64,000 bases of DNA. Origin: JAHDFB01 sp965658745 (lineage in GTDB: Bacteria > Bacteroidota > Bacteroidia > Chitinophagales > Saprospiraceae). This document shows, piece after piece, positions 8,166-19,057 of this stretch. The notes beneath the pieces are model-generated. The model worked only from the letters and a program-made list of their open reading frames with translations, was not told the DNA's origin and did no database searches. Every line of letters starts with the position of its first letter. Positions within the stretch are counted from its first letter, which is position 1. The stretch lies in contig CBFHTK010000002.1 in the NCBI GenBank assembly GCA_965658745.1, positions 372,001 to 436,000 of the forward strand, read 5' to 3'. Both the position numbers and the translations under genes were made by a program.

Positions 8166-10280
8166 CTAAAACAAGGTTTCTTCTTTTTTGGCCACTGTTA
8201 TTCCGATCCTGATTTCTCCGTAATCATAGTCATTGCCTAATTCAGCTTTTAATTCCTTCAATGTGTCAGGCTTTCCTAATTCCAGCCAAGCCATTTTTAT
8301 GGTGTCAAGCTTAGGTTTTGAAACATACTGCGCAAGATCTACATCTTTTCCTTGATTGTATAATTGTGCCAGATGAGAAAAGACGGTTGTTTCCTGCATG
8401 TCTCGTTTTTCAGCAATTTCTTTGGGCGAAAGCCCTTCCTTGTAAAGCTCAAATGTAATCAAATGCGTTGCCCCTTTTTTAGCAGAAGAAGATTGATTAT
8501 CAACAATGTACTTCTTAATTAGCTCAATTATTGTGTGCCCATATTTCCTCAATTTAGTTTGCCCGATCCCGCTGATTTCCATAAGTTCGTCGAGCTCTGT
8601 AGGCTTGGATTTTGACAATTCTTCCAAAGTGGCATTGTTGAGGACAGTGTATGCTGGAATGCGCTTTTCAGTTGCGACCTTGTTTCTCCAGTCTCGAAGC
8701 ATCTCAAATAATGCATCTTCCACACGAGCAACCTTAGTTTTCTTGACTACTTTCTTGTCTTTGTCAAGTGTAAATTCTACTAATTCGACCTTTTGCTGAG
8801 CTTTAAGAATCTCTTTGCTAAAGGGCGTTAGCTTAATAGCATTCTGCTGGCTAAAATCAACCATCAACGCACCTTGGTTAATCAGCTGAGTAATGTATGA
8901 TTTCCAATCAAGGTACCCAAGATCACGACCGACTCCATACGTTTTAATTTTGTTCAAGCCACGCTGAATTACGTCCCTAGATCCAGATCCTCTCAAGGTG
9001 TTTATAATCAATTCCATACTAAACTGCTGGCCACTTCTTGCGACTGCTGAAAGTGCCTTTTGAGCAATTACGGTACCATCAAATTTCCTTGGTGGTTGTT
9101 TGCAATTGTCGCAGCGGCCACATGGTTTTTGACGATACTCGCCAAAATAGTTCAGGATGAAATTTGTTCTGCATTCATAACTGCTCGCATATTCCCACAT
9201 ACGATCGAGCTTGGCATTTTGCACTTGCTTGAAAGTAGCACTAGCGTCACTTCCATCTATAAATGATTTTAGTTGCAAGTAATCATTATAATTACTGAAA
9301 AGAACGGTGGCGGATTCATAACCGTCTCTTCCTGCACGCCCAATTTCTTGGTAATATGACTCTATGTTTTTTGGCATGTTGTAATGCACCACAAATCGAA
9401 TATTGGGCTTGTCAATTCCCATTCCAAAAGCGATAGTTGCACAAATAACTTGTAGCTGATCGTTTTGAAAATTGCGCTGAACTCGGCTTCTGTCATCCCG
9501 ATTCATACCTGCATGATAGAAACCAGCATTGATTCCAGCAGCTTGTAATTTAGCAGCCATGGATTCTGTGCCTTTTCTACTTAGACAATAGATTATCCCC
9601 GAACCTTGTTGCTGATTATGGATAAAGCGAGTGATATACTTAACTCGATCCTTAGCTGGCATAGATCGTAAATAGATGTTATGTCGTTCAAATGATCCTA
9701 GGAAGAGCTTAGAGTCTGAAATATTCAGTTGTTTAACAATGTCATCTCTTGTTGCTGAATCTGCCGTTGCGGTCAAAGCTAATATTGGAATTTCAGGAAA
9801 TTCGGTCTTCAGACGTTTTAGTTCTACATAGTCTGATCTAAAATCATTCCCCCACATGGATACGCAGTGCGCTTCATCAATTGCGAAAAATGAAAGATCA
9901 ATTGATTGCAAAAAATCGTAAAAACGATCGTTGTTAATTCGCTCAGGTGAGACATAGAGCAATTTCAGTTCCTTTGTCTGAATCTTGTGATAGATCAACC
10001 TTTGTTCATCGGCATTCATTGCACTATTCAAAGCAGCAGCTTGAACTCCATTTTGTACAAGAGAAGCTACTTGATCTTCCATCAATGCGATCAACGGAGA
10101 AACAACCACCGTCAAACCATCTTGTGCAAGAGCAGGAATTTGATAGCAAAGTGACTTTCCTCCACCGGTGGGCATGATTACTAAGGCGTCCTTTTTGTCT
10201 AGAATATGCTCAATCACTTCTTCCTGCATCGGTCGAAATTGGTCATATCCGAAGGTCTCCTTCAATATTTGATGGATCAT
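8166..10280 (-). CDS. recQ: ATP-dependent DNA helicase RecQ
   Basis: A 704-aa superfamily 2 helicase that unwinds DNA 3' to 5' in recombination and fork repair. The Walker A motif is MPTGGGKSLCYQ (Lys42). Motif II is DEAHCVSMWGNDFR, a slight variant of the usual CISQWGHDFR. GSGIIYCLSR and the motif VI block YQEIGRAGRDG follow. The RecQ zinc site uses the cysteines in CRTNF and CGRCDNC (about 371-395), followed by the winged helix. An HRDC domain lies at about 520-595 (ISGIGQTKLRKYG). A C-terminal helix-turn-helix extension (about 610-700, LSPKEIAEKRDMQETTVFSH) is typical of Bacteroidota RecQ. The gene converges on the amidohydrolase gene. Confidence 0.96.
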   Translation of the reverse strand: MIHQILKETFGYDQFRPMQEEVIEHILDKKDALVIMPTGGGKSLCYQIPALAQDGLTVVVSPLIALMEDQVASLVQNGVQAAALNSAMNADEQRLIYHKIQTKELKLLYVSPERINNDRFYDFLQSIDLSFFAIDEAHCVSMWGNDFRSDYVELKRLKTEFPEIPILALTATADSATRDDIVKQLNISDSKLFLGSFERHNIYLRSMPAKDRVKYITRFIHNQQQGSGIIYCLSRKGTESMAAKLQAAGINAGFYHAGMNRDDRSRVQRNFQNDQLQVICATIAFGMGIDKPNIRFVVHYNMPKNIESYYQEIGRAGRDGYESATVLFSNYNDYLQLKSFIDGSDASATFKQVQNAKLDRMWEYASSYECRTNFILNYFGEYRQKPCGRCDNCKQPPRKFDGTVIAQKALSAVARSGQQFSMELIINTLRGSGSRDVIQRGLNKIKTYGVGRDLGYLDWKSYITQLINQGALMVDFSQQNAIKLTPFSKEILKAQQKVELVEFTLDKDKKVVKKTKVARVEDALFEMLRDWRNKVATEKRIPAYTVLNNATLEELSKSKPTELDELMEISGIGQTKLRKYGHTIIELIKKYIVDNQSSSAKKGATHLITFELYKEGLSPKEIAEKRDMQETTVFSHLAQLYNQGKDVDLAQYVSKPKLDTIKMAWLELGKPDTLKELKAELGNDYDYGEIRIGITVAKKEETLF

Positions 10281-10400
10281 ACTTTGTTTGTGATTATTTG
10301 TTGCAGAACCTGATGAAGGTCAAAATTGTGATTTAATCAGCAAGAAGACGATTATATCAGATAAAACTTCAAAATGGGAAGCTATTCGTCTACCGCATTG

Positions 10401-10408
10401 TATATTTG
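10401..10408 (+). promoter_or_regulatory. Candidate -7 element (TATATTTG)
   Basis: TATATTTG is an exact match to the Bacteroidota -7 consensus TAnnTTTG, 21 bases before the ATG at 10429. No convincing -33 TTG lies at the right distance, so support is limited. Confidence 0.35.
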
Positions 10409-10428
10409 ATAAAAAGCGTAAGGTAATT

Positions 10429-11832
10429 ATGAAGGTTCAAAATTTAAGAGCAGGTTTAGGTATTTTAGTATTATTGGTTTTTGTTGCATTTACGGCTCAC
10501 AGTCAGGAGAATATGAATCTTTTAGGGACTTGGTCTGATCCATCTCTTCCAGGTAGTTTTCAATACAACAATACCTATAATGAGGTATGGGGTATAGCTG
10601 TGAATGATCATGAATATGCGATTATCGGATCAACGATGGGAACGCATTTTATTGATGTGACTGATCCTGCGAATATATTTGAAGCCTTTTTTGTGCCAGG
10701 TGCAGATCAAGGTGGTATTATCATACATCGCGACTATCATGATTATCAAGGTTACTTATATGCTGTTGCTGATGAGGGCGAATCTACGTTGCAGATAATG
10801 GATATATCGAATCTTCCGAATGAAGTAACCGTGGTATCTGACAACAATGATATCATTGAAAGAGCACACAACATATTTATTGATGAAGAGGTAGGAAAGC
10901 TGTATGCTCTTGCTGCAAAAGGAGGAGATTCAGGTTATAAAGCAATGAAAATCTATTCGCTGGAAGATCCTCTAGATCCAAAAAAAATTGGCCAGTATGG
11001 CGTGATCGGCGGTGAAGGTTTCGGACATGTGCATGATCTGTATGCCAAGAATGATAAAGCTTTCATGAATTGTGGATTTGATGGTTTGTTTATAGTTGAT
11101 TTCAGCGGTGATGACCCGGTTCTTCTGGATCGTTATTCGAATGCGGATTATCCTGAAAGTGGATATAACCATAGCGGTTGGGCCGATGAAAATATGGAGT
11201 ATTATTACTTTGCAGATGAAACGCACGGTTCTGCGATGAAAACTTTGAAGATTAATGATTTCAGTGGAACAGAAATAGTTGGAACATTTGATGCAGGCAA
11301 TGATGATCCATTTTCAATAGCACATAATCAAATCGTACATGATGGCTACTTGTACGTTTCATACTACTATGATGGCGTTCAAGTTTATAAATTGGATGAT
11401 CAAGAAGCTCCCTGCCGCGTGGCTTCCTATGCTACAAGTTCAATTGACAATAGAGATAATTACGAAGGAGCGTGGGGAGTATATCCGATGTTACCTTCAG
11501 GACTTGTCTTGGTTTCTGACATGCAAGAAGGTTTATTTGTGTTTGAAGGCGTTGAAGTGGAATGCAGTGGTCCTGTAGCAAATGAAGAAGTTGAATTATT
11601 GGATACTCGAGTATTCCCAAATCCATCTACAGGTGAAGTTATTGTTGAGCTAGATAGAAACATTGATGATCTTAAATTATTCGATCTTCAAGGTACTCAA
11701 TATCGTTTGAATTGGAATCAAGTTGGATCTCAAACACTGATTACACTTCCTGAGTCCGCAGGTATCTACATTCTGCAGATCACAGCTAATGGAAGTACGA
11801 TATCAAAGAAAGTTTCAAAAATGGAAAACTAG
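10429..11832 (+). CDS. Choice-of-anchor B family LVIVD-repeat protein with T9SS type A sorting domain
   Basis: A 467-aa secreted protein. Residues 1-25 are a signal peptide ending AHSQ. Residues 30-380 are a beta-propeller-like region of the choice-of-anchor B type, with short LVIVD-like repeats such as GTHFIDVTDPANI, LQIMDISNLPNEV and GLFIVDFSGDDPV. Residues from about 393 form a type A T9SS C-terminal sorting domain (VFPNPSTGEV, LFDLQG and the end IYILQITANG). The C-terminal signal implies export across the outer membrane by the type IX machinery and attachment to or release from the cell surface. It is divergent from recQ and flanked by a short intergenic region with a candidate -7 element. 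Function beyond surface display is unknown. Confidence 0.9.
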   Translation: MKVQNLRAGLGILVLLVFVAFTAHSQENMNLLGTWSDPSLPGSFQYNNTYNEVWGIAVNDHEYAIIGSTMGTHFIDVTDPANIFEAFFVPGADQGGIIIHRDYHDYQGYLYAVADEGESTLQIMDISNLPNEVTVVSDNNDIIERAHNIFIDEEVGKLYALAAKGGDSGYKAMKIYSLEDPLDPKKIGQYGVIGGEGFGHVHDLYAKNDKAFMNCGFDGLFIVDFSGDDPVLLDRYSNADYPESGYNHSGWADENMEYYYFADETHGSAMKTLKINDFSGTEIVGTFDAGNDDPFSIAHNQIVHDGYLYVSYYYDGVQVYKLDDQEAPCRVASYATSSIDNRDNYEGAWGVYPMLPSGLVLVSDMQEGLFVFEGVEVECSGPVANEEVELLDTRVFPNPSTGEVIVELDRNIDDLKLFDLQGTQYRLNWNQVGSQTLITLPESAGIYILQITANGSTISKKVSKMEN

Positions 11833-11956
11833 GATCAACGATATTTTTTTCCAATGTCTTTTAAGATTCATATTGCTTGATGTCAATAATTGACTGTTAG
11901 TGGGTCAGATCGTTCGTATCTCATTGAATCCTCATTAACTATAGATACATAGTGGA

Positions 11957-11974
11957 CAAATTTTTCCAAATTTG
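11957..11974. repeat. Short inverted repeat upstream of the porin gene
   Basis: CAAATTT at 11957-11963 and AAATTTG at 11968-11974 form a perfect 7-bp dyad around TTCC, 88 bases before the porin ATG. It could be an operator, but a chance AT-rich palindrome is equally possible. Confidence 0.25.
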
Positions 11975-12061
11975 CTCGTTCAAGGCGCTTGGCGGTGTTG
12001 ATTAACGCTTAATTAACTTGTTCTGCTAGCTCAATCCGAATATGCTGAACGTTTGGTTCAT

Positions 12062-13900
12062 ATGACAAGATATCTGAGTATACTGTTCTTTCTGCTTGTT
12101 ACATGCCTGTGCTATGGTCAAAGAGGTTTGAACTCACAAAATCAAGGCCGGAATACAGCAACCGGAGATACCCTTATGATAGTAGGAGAGGATACATTAT
12201 CCAATGATGTTTATGCGTATTCGCTGGACGATCTATCTACAAAGACTTACTTCAACGATACGACTCTGTTTGATTTCGAAGAGTATGAAATTAGTAGACT
12301 TCAAGATGTTCAATTTTTCCATTTAGGAAACCCAGGATCGGCTTCTGCTCCACTTTTCTGGAATCAGCAATANNNNNNNNNNNNNNNNNNNNNNNNNNNN
12401 NNNNNNNNNNNNNNNNNNNNNNNNNNNNNNNNNNNNNNNNNNNNNNNNNNNNNNNNNNNNNNNNNNNNNNNNAGTTTTAGAGCAAAAGCTATTTTGGCAA
12501 GGGATTTCGCACATGGTGTGAAAGTGAGTTTGAGATATAATCGAATTAATTCCGAATCAATATATCCTAGTTCTGAAGTTCGACATACCAATTTTCATTT
12601 GGGTATGTATCAGAGGATTGACTCTTCGCGGTGGGCATATAGTGTTAACTTTTTGAGCAATAGTAATTATGAAGATATTTACGGTGGCCTGACCAATCAG
12701 GAGCAACTTTATGTTTTGGGAGGTGACGCAAGAAGCACGCTAGATGTGAGATTGCCAGATGTATATACATATTCGCTTTCAAGGGACTACAGCGCCCGAG
12801 CGTATTATTTTCTAAAGGACGAGGAAGAGAATAAAAGCTATTTCCAAGTGAGAATAGGGCAGAAGCGTAGTCGCTATAAGTTTATTAATGAAGATATTAC
12901 GCCGCAAGACACAGCTGTATTTGGTGAATCACGTATCGTTTCTGAGTTGGGTATGAGACGGCCGATTCAACATGTTCGCTCTAGTGTTCAGGGAGCATAT
13001 CACATCGAGAACAAAAGGTTTAGGAATAGATATTGGTTTAGATATGCTCTCAATCAGGTAAGAACAGATCTGAATAATAGAGGAATCAGTGAAATAGTAG
13101 CTGGTACAGAAAATGCGTTTCAGTGGAAAGGACTTGAGCTGAATCTAGATGGATTTCTTGGGACAACTTATGGTGCTGTCTTATTGGATTTTCATCCAAA
13201 AGCGAGTTATGAAATATCTAGCGTTGGAGCCTTGGACTTTGGATTCAGAGTCCATACGGAGCCTTCTGGATACCAATGGAATAATCTAGAAATTACTTTT
13301 GTCGAACTAGAGAATAATGATGCATTTACGATTAGTTCACAAGAAATCTATGGATCTCTTGCGATACCCAAGGTTGGTTTAAAAGCAAGAGTAAGCTCGT
13401 ACGCAGGACAGAATATTCCTGTACTTGATACAACAGGAACCTCTGTCACACCTATTTCAATTGCCTACCTACAAGTAGATATTCAAGAAGACTTAAAGTA
13501 TAAGTGGTTTCATCTCGATAATCAGTTTGTGACACAGCTGCGATCGAATTCAGTCTATAGTATGCCTCAGTTTTATACAAGACATAAGCTTTATCTTGTT
13601 GGAAAACTCTTTGATGCACTCAATTTCCAATCTGGCATAAGTGCGGATTTCGCACCCGCTTACAGTGTGCCGGCATACAGTCCTCTTTATGCTGCTTTTT
13701 ACGATAGTGAAGAGGATCCGAGCAGAGTGTATTATCGTTTAGATGTTTTTGCATCGATCAAAGTACAAGGCTTTCGCTTTTTCGCGAAGTACGAGAATTT
13801 GAATGGCCTATGGGATGAAGAAGTACTTTTTCAAGTAGCTGATTATCCGCAATTAGATGGTCGATTTCGATTGGGGATAAGTTGGACGTTGCGGGACTAG
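12062..13900 (+). CDS. Putative outer-membrane porin (Porin_10-like), interrupted by an assembly gap
   Basis: The ATG at 12062 begins a signal peptide (TRYLSILFFLLVTCLCYGQ). A TTG nine bases upstream is in frame but less likely. The N-terminal part has the DxxxxYFNDTTLFDFEEY and FFHLGNPGSASAPLFW pattern typical of the Bacteroidota putative porin family. After the gap, the remaining about 470 residues alternate aromatic and polar beta-strands with charged turns, as in an outer-membrane barrel (FRAKAILARDFAHGV, YNRINSES, RYWFRYALNQ), and end in FRLGISWTLRD. The 100 Ns at 12373-12472 keep the frame, but true length there is unknown; about 40 residues are missing judging from the family. It should form a channel in the outer membrane; the substrate is unknown. 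Confidence 0.8.
   Translation: MTRYLSILFFLLVTCLCYGQRGLNSQNQGRNTATGDTLMIVGEDTLSNDVYAYSLDDLSTKTYFNDTTLFDFEEYEISRLQDVQFFHLGNPGSASAPLFWNQQXXXXXXXXXXXXXXXXXXXXXXXXXXXXXXXXXXSFRAKAILARDFAHGVKVSLRYNRINSESIYPSSEVRHTNFHLGMYQRIDSSRWAYSVNFLSNSNYEDIYGGLTNQEQLYVLGGDARSTLDVRLPDVYTYSLSRDYSARAYYFLKDEEENKSYFQVRIGQKRSRYKFINEDITPQDTAVFGESRIVSELGMRRPIQHVRSSVQGAYHIENKRFRNRYWFRYALNQVRTDLNNRGISEIVAGTENAFQWKGLELNLDGFLGTTYGAVLLDFHPKASYEISSVGALDFGFRVHTEPSGYQWNNLEITFVELENNDAFTISSQEIYGSLAIPKVGLKARVSSYAGQNIPVLDTTGTSVTPISIAYLQVDIQEDLKYKWFHLDNQFVTQLRSNSVYSMPQFYTRHKLYLVGKLFDALNFQSGISADFAPAYSVPAYSPLYAAFYDSEEDPSRVYYRLDVFASIKVQGFRFFAKYENLNGLWDEEVLFQVADYPQLDGRFRLGISWTLRD
12373..12472. other. Assembly gap of exactly 100 N
   Basis: A run of exactly 100 undetermined bases, the conventional placeholder for a scaffold join of unknown length, inside the porin gene. 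Sequence on both sides belongs to the same protein family in the right order, so the join is probably correct. Confidence 0.98.
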
Positions 13901-13930
13901 AGAAGAGGTAACAATCATATACTTGTTAAC

Positions 13931-14066
13931 TCTTTTTATGGTTTTGGTGACACTAAGAAATCCTACTTAATTTCGCTTCTTAGACAGTTATAAAAAGAAA
14001 GTAAATAACATAGAAGTTGAACTATAGCTGGTAGAGAAATTAATGAAGTGATTTAGAAAAAAGACG
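13931..14066 (+). repeat. Upstream region of the zincin lipoprotein gene, duplicated at 17515-17646
   Basis: This about 135-base non-coding stretch aligns along its whole length with 17515-17646. Shared blocks include GAGAAATC/AAGAAATC with CTTAATTT, AGAAGTTGAACTAT and GCTxGTAGAGAAA-like sequence, then a run of A before ACG. Both copies contain TTTTG, 20 bases, then TTAATTT(C/G)G, a plausible -33/-7 pair, so the duplicated unit probably carries a promoter. Confidence 0.7.
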
Positions 14067-14118
14067 TTGATTACACAATAATTGAGCTCGTAGAATGTTT
14101 AAATCAGTAAAAGAAATC

Positions 14119-15940
<1,822 letters not shown>

Positions 15941-15941
<1 letters not shown>

Positions 15942-16522
15942 TGACAAAAGTAATCATATTGTTGTTTGTATCCGTAAATGTCTTTTCCCAAATAAATGTA
16001 GTTAAAGATACGACAGTGAGTATACATTCAAAGCGATATCCTCTAGAAGGAGGTGAGCTGCTGGTTAGAAATTACATTCTTCCGGCTGCCGATTCTAGCT
16101 TATCTGGACGAGAATTACGCGAATCCAAATATTTCGGGATATTAGAACCTGGGAGCACTTTAGAGTTGAATGGTAAAGCAATTGACCAACAAGATATTGT
16201 TCAAATAGAATCTGAACAGCTTTTTTCTTTTATTTTTCCTTTTTCGTTTTATAAAATGGATTTGGAGTCTTTATTTGATAAGGGTATTTCTGTAGTTGGA
16301 AAATCTGGAAAATTTATAAACTACAGTAGTAAACCTAAAATCATTGTTAACTTTTATAATCGCCATCGAGCGTGTCATTTTGTGGAAATAGATGGAAGCA
16401 TAGTAAGCGGTAAAGTATTCAAACAAATTCATGATATCTCACCTTATGATAGAATTGAAGTTGTTCTACCGAATCAATTAGGAGATAACTTAAGAATGAA
16501 TTTTATTTTGTCAGAATATTAG
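15941..16522 (+). CDS. Secreted protein, paralogue 1 of the zincin-linked array
   Basis: A 193-aa protein with a short signal peptide (MTKVIILLFVSVNVFSQ) and no lipobox. It belongs to a family with three other full copies in this array (16676, 17721 and 18418). Shared marks are a DTxxxxxSKRYP-like start of the mature part, FIFPFSFYK near residue 100, VNFYNRHRA near 137, and the end YDRIEVV then LRMNFILSEY. I know no function for this family. Its ATG overlaps the stop of the zincin lipoprotein by one base (TAATG), so the two are translationally coupled. Position, size, export signal and duplication pattern suggest an immunity or inhibitor protein for the zincin, which is inference. It is the only copy next to an intact zincin body. 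Confidence 0.8.
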
Positions 16523-16545
16523 GGGACTGAATCAGTATAGTATGG

Positions 16546-16683
16546 ATGACTGATACAAACGGAAATGCAATTTCTGCTGAAAATTTGGAGTTCTTACAGG
16601 ATTCTTATTTACAGAATGATTACTGGTCAGACTGGCAAGTGTTTTCCACAAAATCTAACTTTCCAATTGATTGTAATGAGTAA
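16546..16683 (+). pseudogene. 3'-terminal remnant of a second zincin lipoprotein gene
   Basis: A 45-codon frame whose product matches the C-terminus of the zincin lipoprotein: DTNGNAISAENLEFL against GTNGSNGLSQENRDFL, then SDW, and NFPIDCNE against NFPINCD at the very end. The rest of the gene is absent. It ends at TAA 16681-16683, overlapping the ATG of paralogue 2 at 16676, so the original gene order zincin then small secreted protein is preserved. This is a displaced tail left after loss of the upstream part. Confidence 0.75.
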
Positions 16684-17272
16684 ATTGCTGTATTTAATAT
16701 TGATTCTTTTGTCTGTGGCCAGTTTAGCTGGGCAATCGCGAATTGTTGTGGATACCCTTTATAGAGCAGATTCTAAGTATCCTACACGATTTGGTATGGC
16801 ACTTAGTATTAGGTACTATTTTCTACCTCAAGAAGAAGATCGAAACTTTGGCGCTTTTGAGCTTTACGAGAGTAAATACTATGGAATAGAGAGGCAAAAC
16901 ATTCATACTGGCATTCCAGACGAGGAATTTGTACTCGCTGAGGATGTTCTTGTGGTTACGATCGATGATTCGTATAGATTTATTTTTCCTAAAGCCTACT
17001 ATAAAATCAAAAGAGATTCGTTATGGGAAAATGGTGTCGAAATTGAAGCAAACAAAAATCAGAGTCTAAGGAGATTTAAGGAAATTCAACCAATCCTTAT
17101 AAACTTTTACAAAGATCATAAAGCAGTTTCAGCAGCCGAGTATAATGGATTAAAGGTGTCTCCGGAAGAATTAAAATCCATGTATGATAGCTATGAATAC
17201 GATCGATTCGAGATTGTTGTTTCCAACAATTATGGAGACTTTGTCAAAATGGATTTTTATTTTCAATGGTGA
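16676..17272 (+). CDS. Secreted protein, paralogue 2 of the zincin-linked array
   Basis: A 198-aa protein with the signal peptide MSKLLYLILILLSVASLAGQ. The frame is open upstream to 16565, but those codons belong to the zincin-tail remnant in another frame, so the ATG at 16676 is chosen. Family marks are kept: VVDTLYRADSKYP after the signal peptide, RFIFPKAYYKIKRDSLWENG near residue 105, INFYKDHKAVS near 145, and YDRFEIVVSNNYGDFVKMDFYF at the end (split here across two blocks: YDRFEIVV and VKMDFYFQW). It diverges strongly from paralogue 1, keeping only scattered motifs, as expected for genes selected for specificity. Function unknown; immunity-like role is inferred from context. Confidence 0.78.
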   Translation: MSKLLYLILILLSVASLAGQSRIVVDTLYRADSKYPTRFGMALSIRYYFLPQEEDRNFGAFELYESKYYGIERQNIHTGIPDEEFVLAEDVLVVTIDDSYRFIFPKAYYKIKRDSLWENGVEIEANKNQSLRRFKEIQPILINFYKDHKAVSAAEYNGLKVSPEELKSMYDSYEYDRFEIVVSNNYGDFVKMDFYFQW

Positions 17273-17720
17273 GAAACTTTGGGGATTATGTTCTTTACAG
17301 CAATAAGCTAAAAAAAGGAAGGTCTCATTAAATATAAGCTAAAGATTCAACGAGAAGTTATTGTTGGAGCAATAGAGTGATCATATTTGGAGGAAATTGT
17401 ACTCTCCCTGAAAGCTCTAAATATTTCAGCCGAAATTAGTTTGCTTTCAATGCAATATTACTATGCGTTTTAGTATGGTTAAGCAATTAGTTTTTTGATT
17501 GAATCAAGCTTCGGTAGTTTTTTAGCTTTTGATGGCACCGAGAAATCTATCTTAATTTGGCTGCTTTTACAGTTGTAAGAAGTAGGTAATTAGCCGAGAA
17601 GTTGAACTATTGCTGCTAGAGAAAATAGCAAAGAGATCAAAAAAACGCTCATGAATTAGGCAATATATTTGATAATTGGACTTTAGTGTTAGTATCGGGT
17701 AAGAATTAAAATTGCGACTA
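17273..17720 (+). other. Intergenic region holding a duplicated copy of the zincin upstream region
   Basis: The part at 17515-17646 is an imperfect copy of 13931-14066, the region upstream of the zincin gene. About 55 bases later, AATTAAAATTGCGACTAATG (17704-17723) matches the last codons of the zincin gene and the overlapping start of the small gene. The simplest reading is that a complete second unit stood here and its zincin gene was deleted internally, joining promoter to tail. 17273-17514 has no gene that I can support; one frame around 17331-17471 is open except for a TGA but resembles nothing I recognise. Confidence 0.6.
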
Positions 17721-18299
17721 ATGTATAAAATCATATTACTATTATTGTTTTCAGGTCAAATATCTGCTCAAATCAATTATCTCGTTGACACAATCATTAA
17801 GACAGATTCAGAAAGATACCCTGTGTCAGCCGGTGAGATTTTTAGATATCATTACTTTGTTACGGATGAAGATCGTAGTCGGTCAAAGAACTATTTTTTT
17901 GATAATAAATACGAACCTTTTCGAAGGATAACAGGCAGGGGAACTAACAACGAATTATATGAAATAGAAGAATTATTACAAATAAAATGTGATGAGTATT
18001 ATGATTTTATATTCCCTTTTGCCTTCTACAAGCTGAGATATGATAGATTATTTGAACATGGACTGCTAATCGAAAATAAATTTGGCACCATCGGAGGTTT
18101 TGGTAAAGTGCTTAGTATAGTACTGAATTTTTATCATAACGAAAGAGCTGTTCATTACATTAATTTGGATACTCCGGAAATTAGCGGGTCTCAACTTAAA
18201 ACACTGAAAGAAAGTACGCCATTCGATAGAATCGAGTTAATTATTCAGAATAGGTGGAAAGATACCCTCAGGATGAACTTCATTTTGTCTGAATACTAA
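17721..18299 (+). CDS. Secreted protein, paralogue 3 of the zincin-linked array
   Basis: A 192-aa protein starting at ATG 17721 in a TAATG context identical in layout to that of paralogue 1; a TTG at 17712 is in frame but falls inside the zincin-tail remnant. The signal peptide is MYKIILLLLFSGQISAQ. It is the closest relative of paralogue 1 at its end (LRMNFILSEY is identical) and shares FIFPFAFYK, LNFYHNERAVHY and FDRIELI. It sits behind the duplicated promoter-like region at 17515-17646, so unlike the others it probably has its own promoter independent of the TACT switch. An immunity-like role is inferred only from context. Confidence 0.8.
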   Translation: MYKIILLLLFSGQISAQINYLVDTIIKTDSERYPVSAGEIFRYHYFVTDEDRSRSKNYFFDNKYEPFRRITGRGTNNELYEIEELLQIKCDEYYDFIFPFAFYKLRYDRLFEHGLLIENKFGTIGGFGKVLSIVLNFYHNERAVHYINLDTPEISGSQLKTLKESTPFDRIELIIQNRWKDTLRMNFILSEY

Positions 18300-18389
18300 T
18301 TGACTATTAAAGATCAGGTTCTTGTGATATGCAAAATTTCCTTTTTGGTTACAAGCTAGCTGATTTTTACCTGAGTGAGAAAACAAAAA

Positions 18390-18425
18390 AATCAAGAAAA
18401 TTTTCCAATCAATTGCAATGAATAA
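18390..18425 (+). pseudogene. Short remnant of a zincin 3' end before paralogue 4
   Basis: The bases at 18402-18425 read FPINCNE then stop, the same C-terminal residues as the zincin lipoprotein (NFPINCD) and the remnant at 16546-16683. The stop overlaps the ATG of paralogue 4 at 18418 (CAATGAATAA), as in paralogue 2. Upstream of about 18390 similarity fades and stops appear. Confidence 0.55.
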
Positions 18426-19035
18426 AAAAATAATACTATTAGTTTATGTGATGATTCATTTTTTAGCTCAGTCAAATGCTCAAAAAGAAGGCTTAAATTT
18501 AGTGATTGATACAATTTCTAGCTTTCATTCCAAATATAAGGGAGTCTATGACATGGAAATAGCATTTGACAACTACCTGATTAGTAAGTTAGATTCAATT
18601 TCATTGGCACAAGGAGGTGACAGAGACTTAGTATTGTCAAAATATCAACCAGTCAGAAATTATATAATTCCAGAAGGAGAAGCTGGCTGGCGAAGTTCAA
18701 TCTTTTCTCGTTTGACAATCATCTGTGGTCAACAGTATAGTTTTGTTATTCCATATTCTAACTACTCCTTAGAGAGGAGCAATTTGCTAAATCATGGACT
18801 TACAATTCAGAGGAGAAGTGTAAAAAAAGATTTTGTTTTTTGTACTTTGAAGCCTGTGATTGTTAATTTTTATTTGGAGAACAAAGCCATATTTTACAGA
18901 GAATATGCAAGCACAAAAATAGAGGCGAAGGAATTTATAGATATTGAAGAAATAGTCAATTTCGACCAATTAGAAATCGTAATAAGTAATGAATATGATG
19001 ACGTATTGAAAATGAATTTTTTCTTGACTGATTAG
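18418..19035 (+). CDS. Secreted protein, paralogue 4 of the zincin-linked array
   Basis: A 205-aa protein with the signal peptide MNKKIILLVYVMIHFLAQ followed by SNAQ. It is the most divergent member but keeps the family framework: VIDTISSFHSKY in the early mature part, SFVIPYSNYSLERSNLLNHG near residue 105 (matching FIFPFxFYK plus DxLFxxG), VIVNFYLENKAIFY near 145, and FDQLEIVIS then LKMNFFLTD at the end. A zincin-tail remnant overlaps its start. Function unknown. Confidence 0.76.
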   Translation: MNKKIILLVYVMIHFLAQSNAQKEGLNLVIDTISSFHSKYKGVYDMEIAFDNYLISKLDSISLAQGGDRDLVLSKYQPVRNYIIPEGEAGWRSSIFSRLTIICGQQYSFVIPYSNYSLERSNLLNHGLTIQRRSVKKDFVFCTLKPVIVNFYLENKAIFYREYASTKIEAKEFIDIEEIVNFDQLEIVISNEYDDVLKMNFFLTD

Positions 19036-19057
19036 TATGGACTTACCAATTTAAATT

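Noticed and set aside
12323..12591. Minus-strand open frames across the N run
   Set aside because: They exist only because Ns are read as open codons.
16565..16675. N-terminal extension of paralogue 2
   Set aside because: The same bases, in another frame, encode the zincin-tail remnant, and the extension would bury the signal peptide.
17331..17471. Possible transposase remnant between paralogues 2 and 3
   Set aside because: One frame is open except for a TGA, but it has no DDE or helix-turn-helix pattern and no inverted repeats that I could find.
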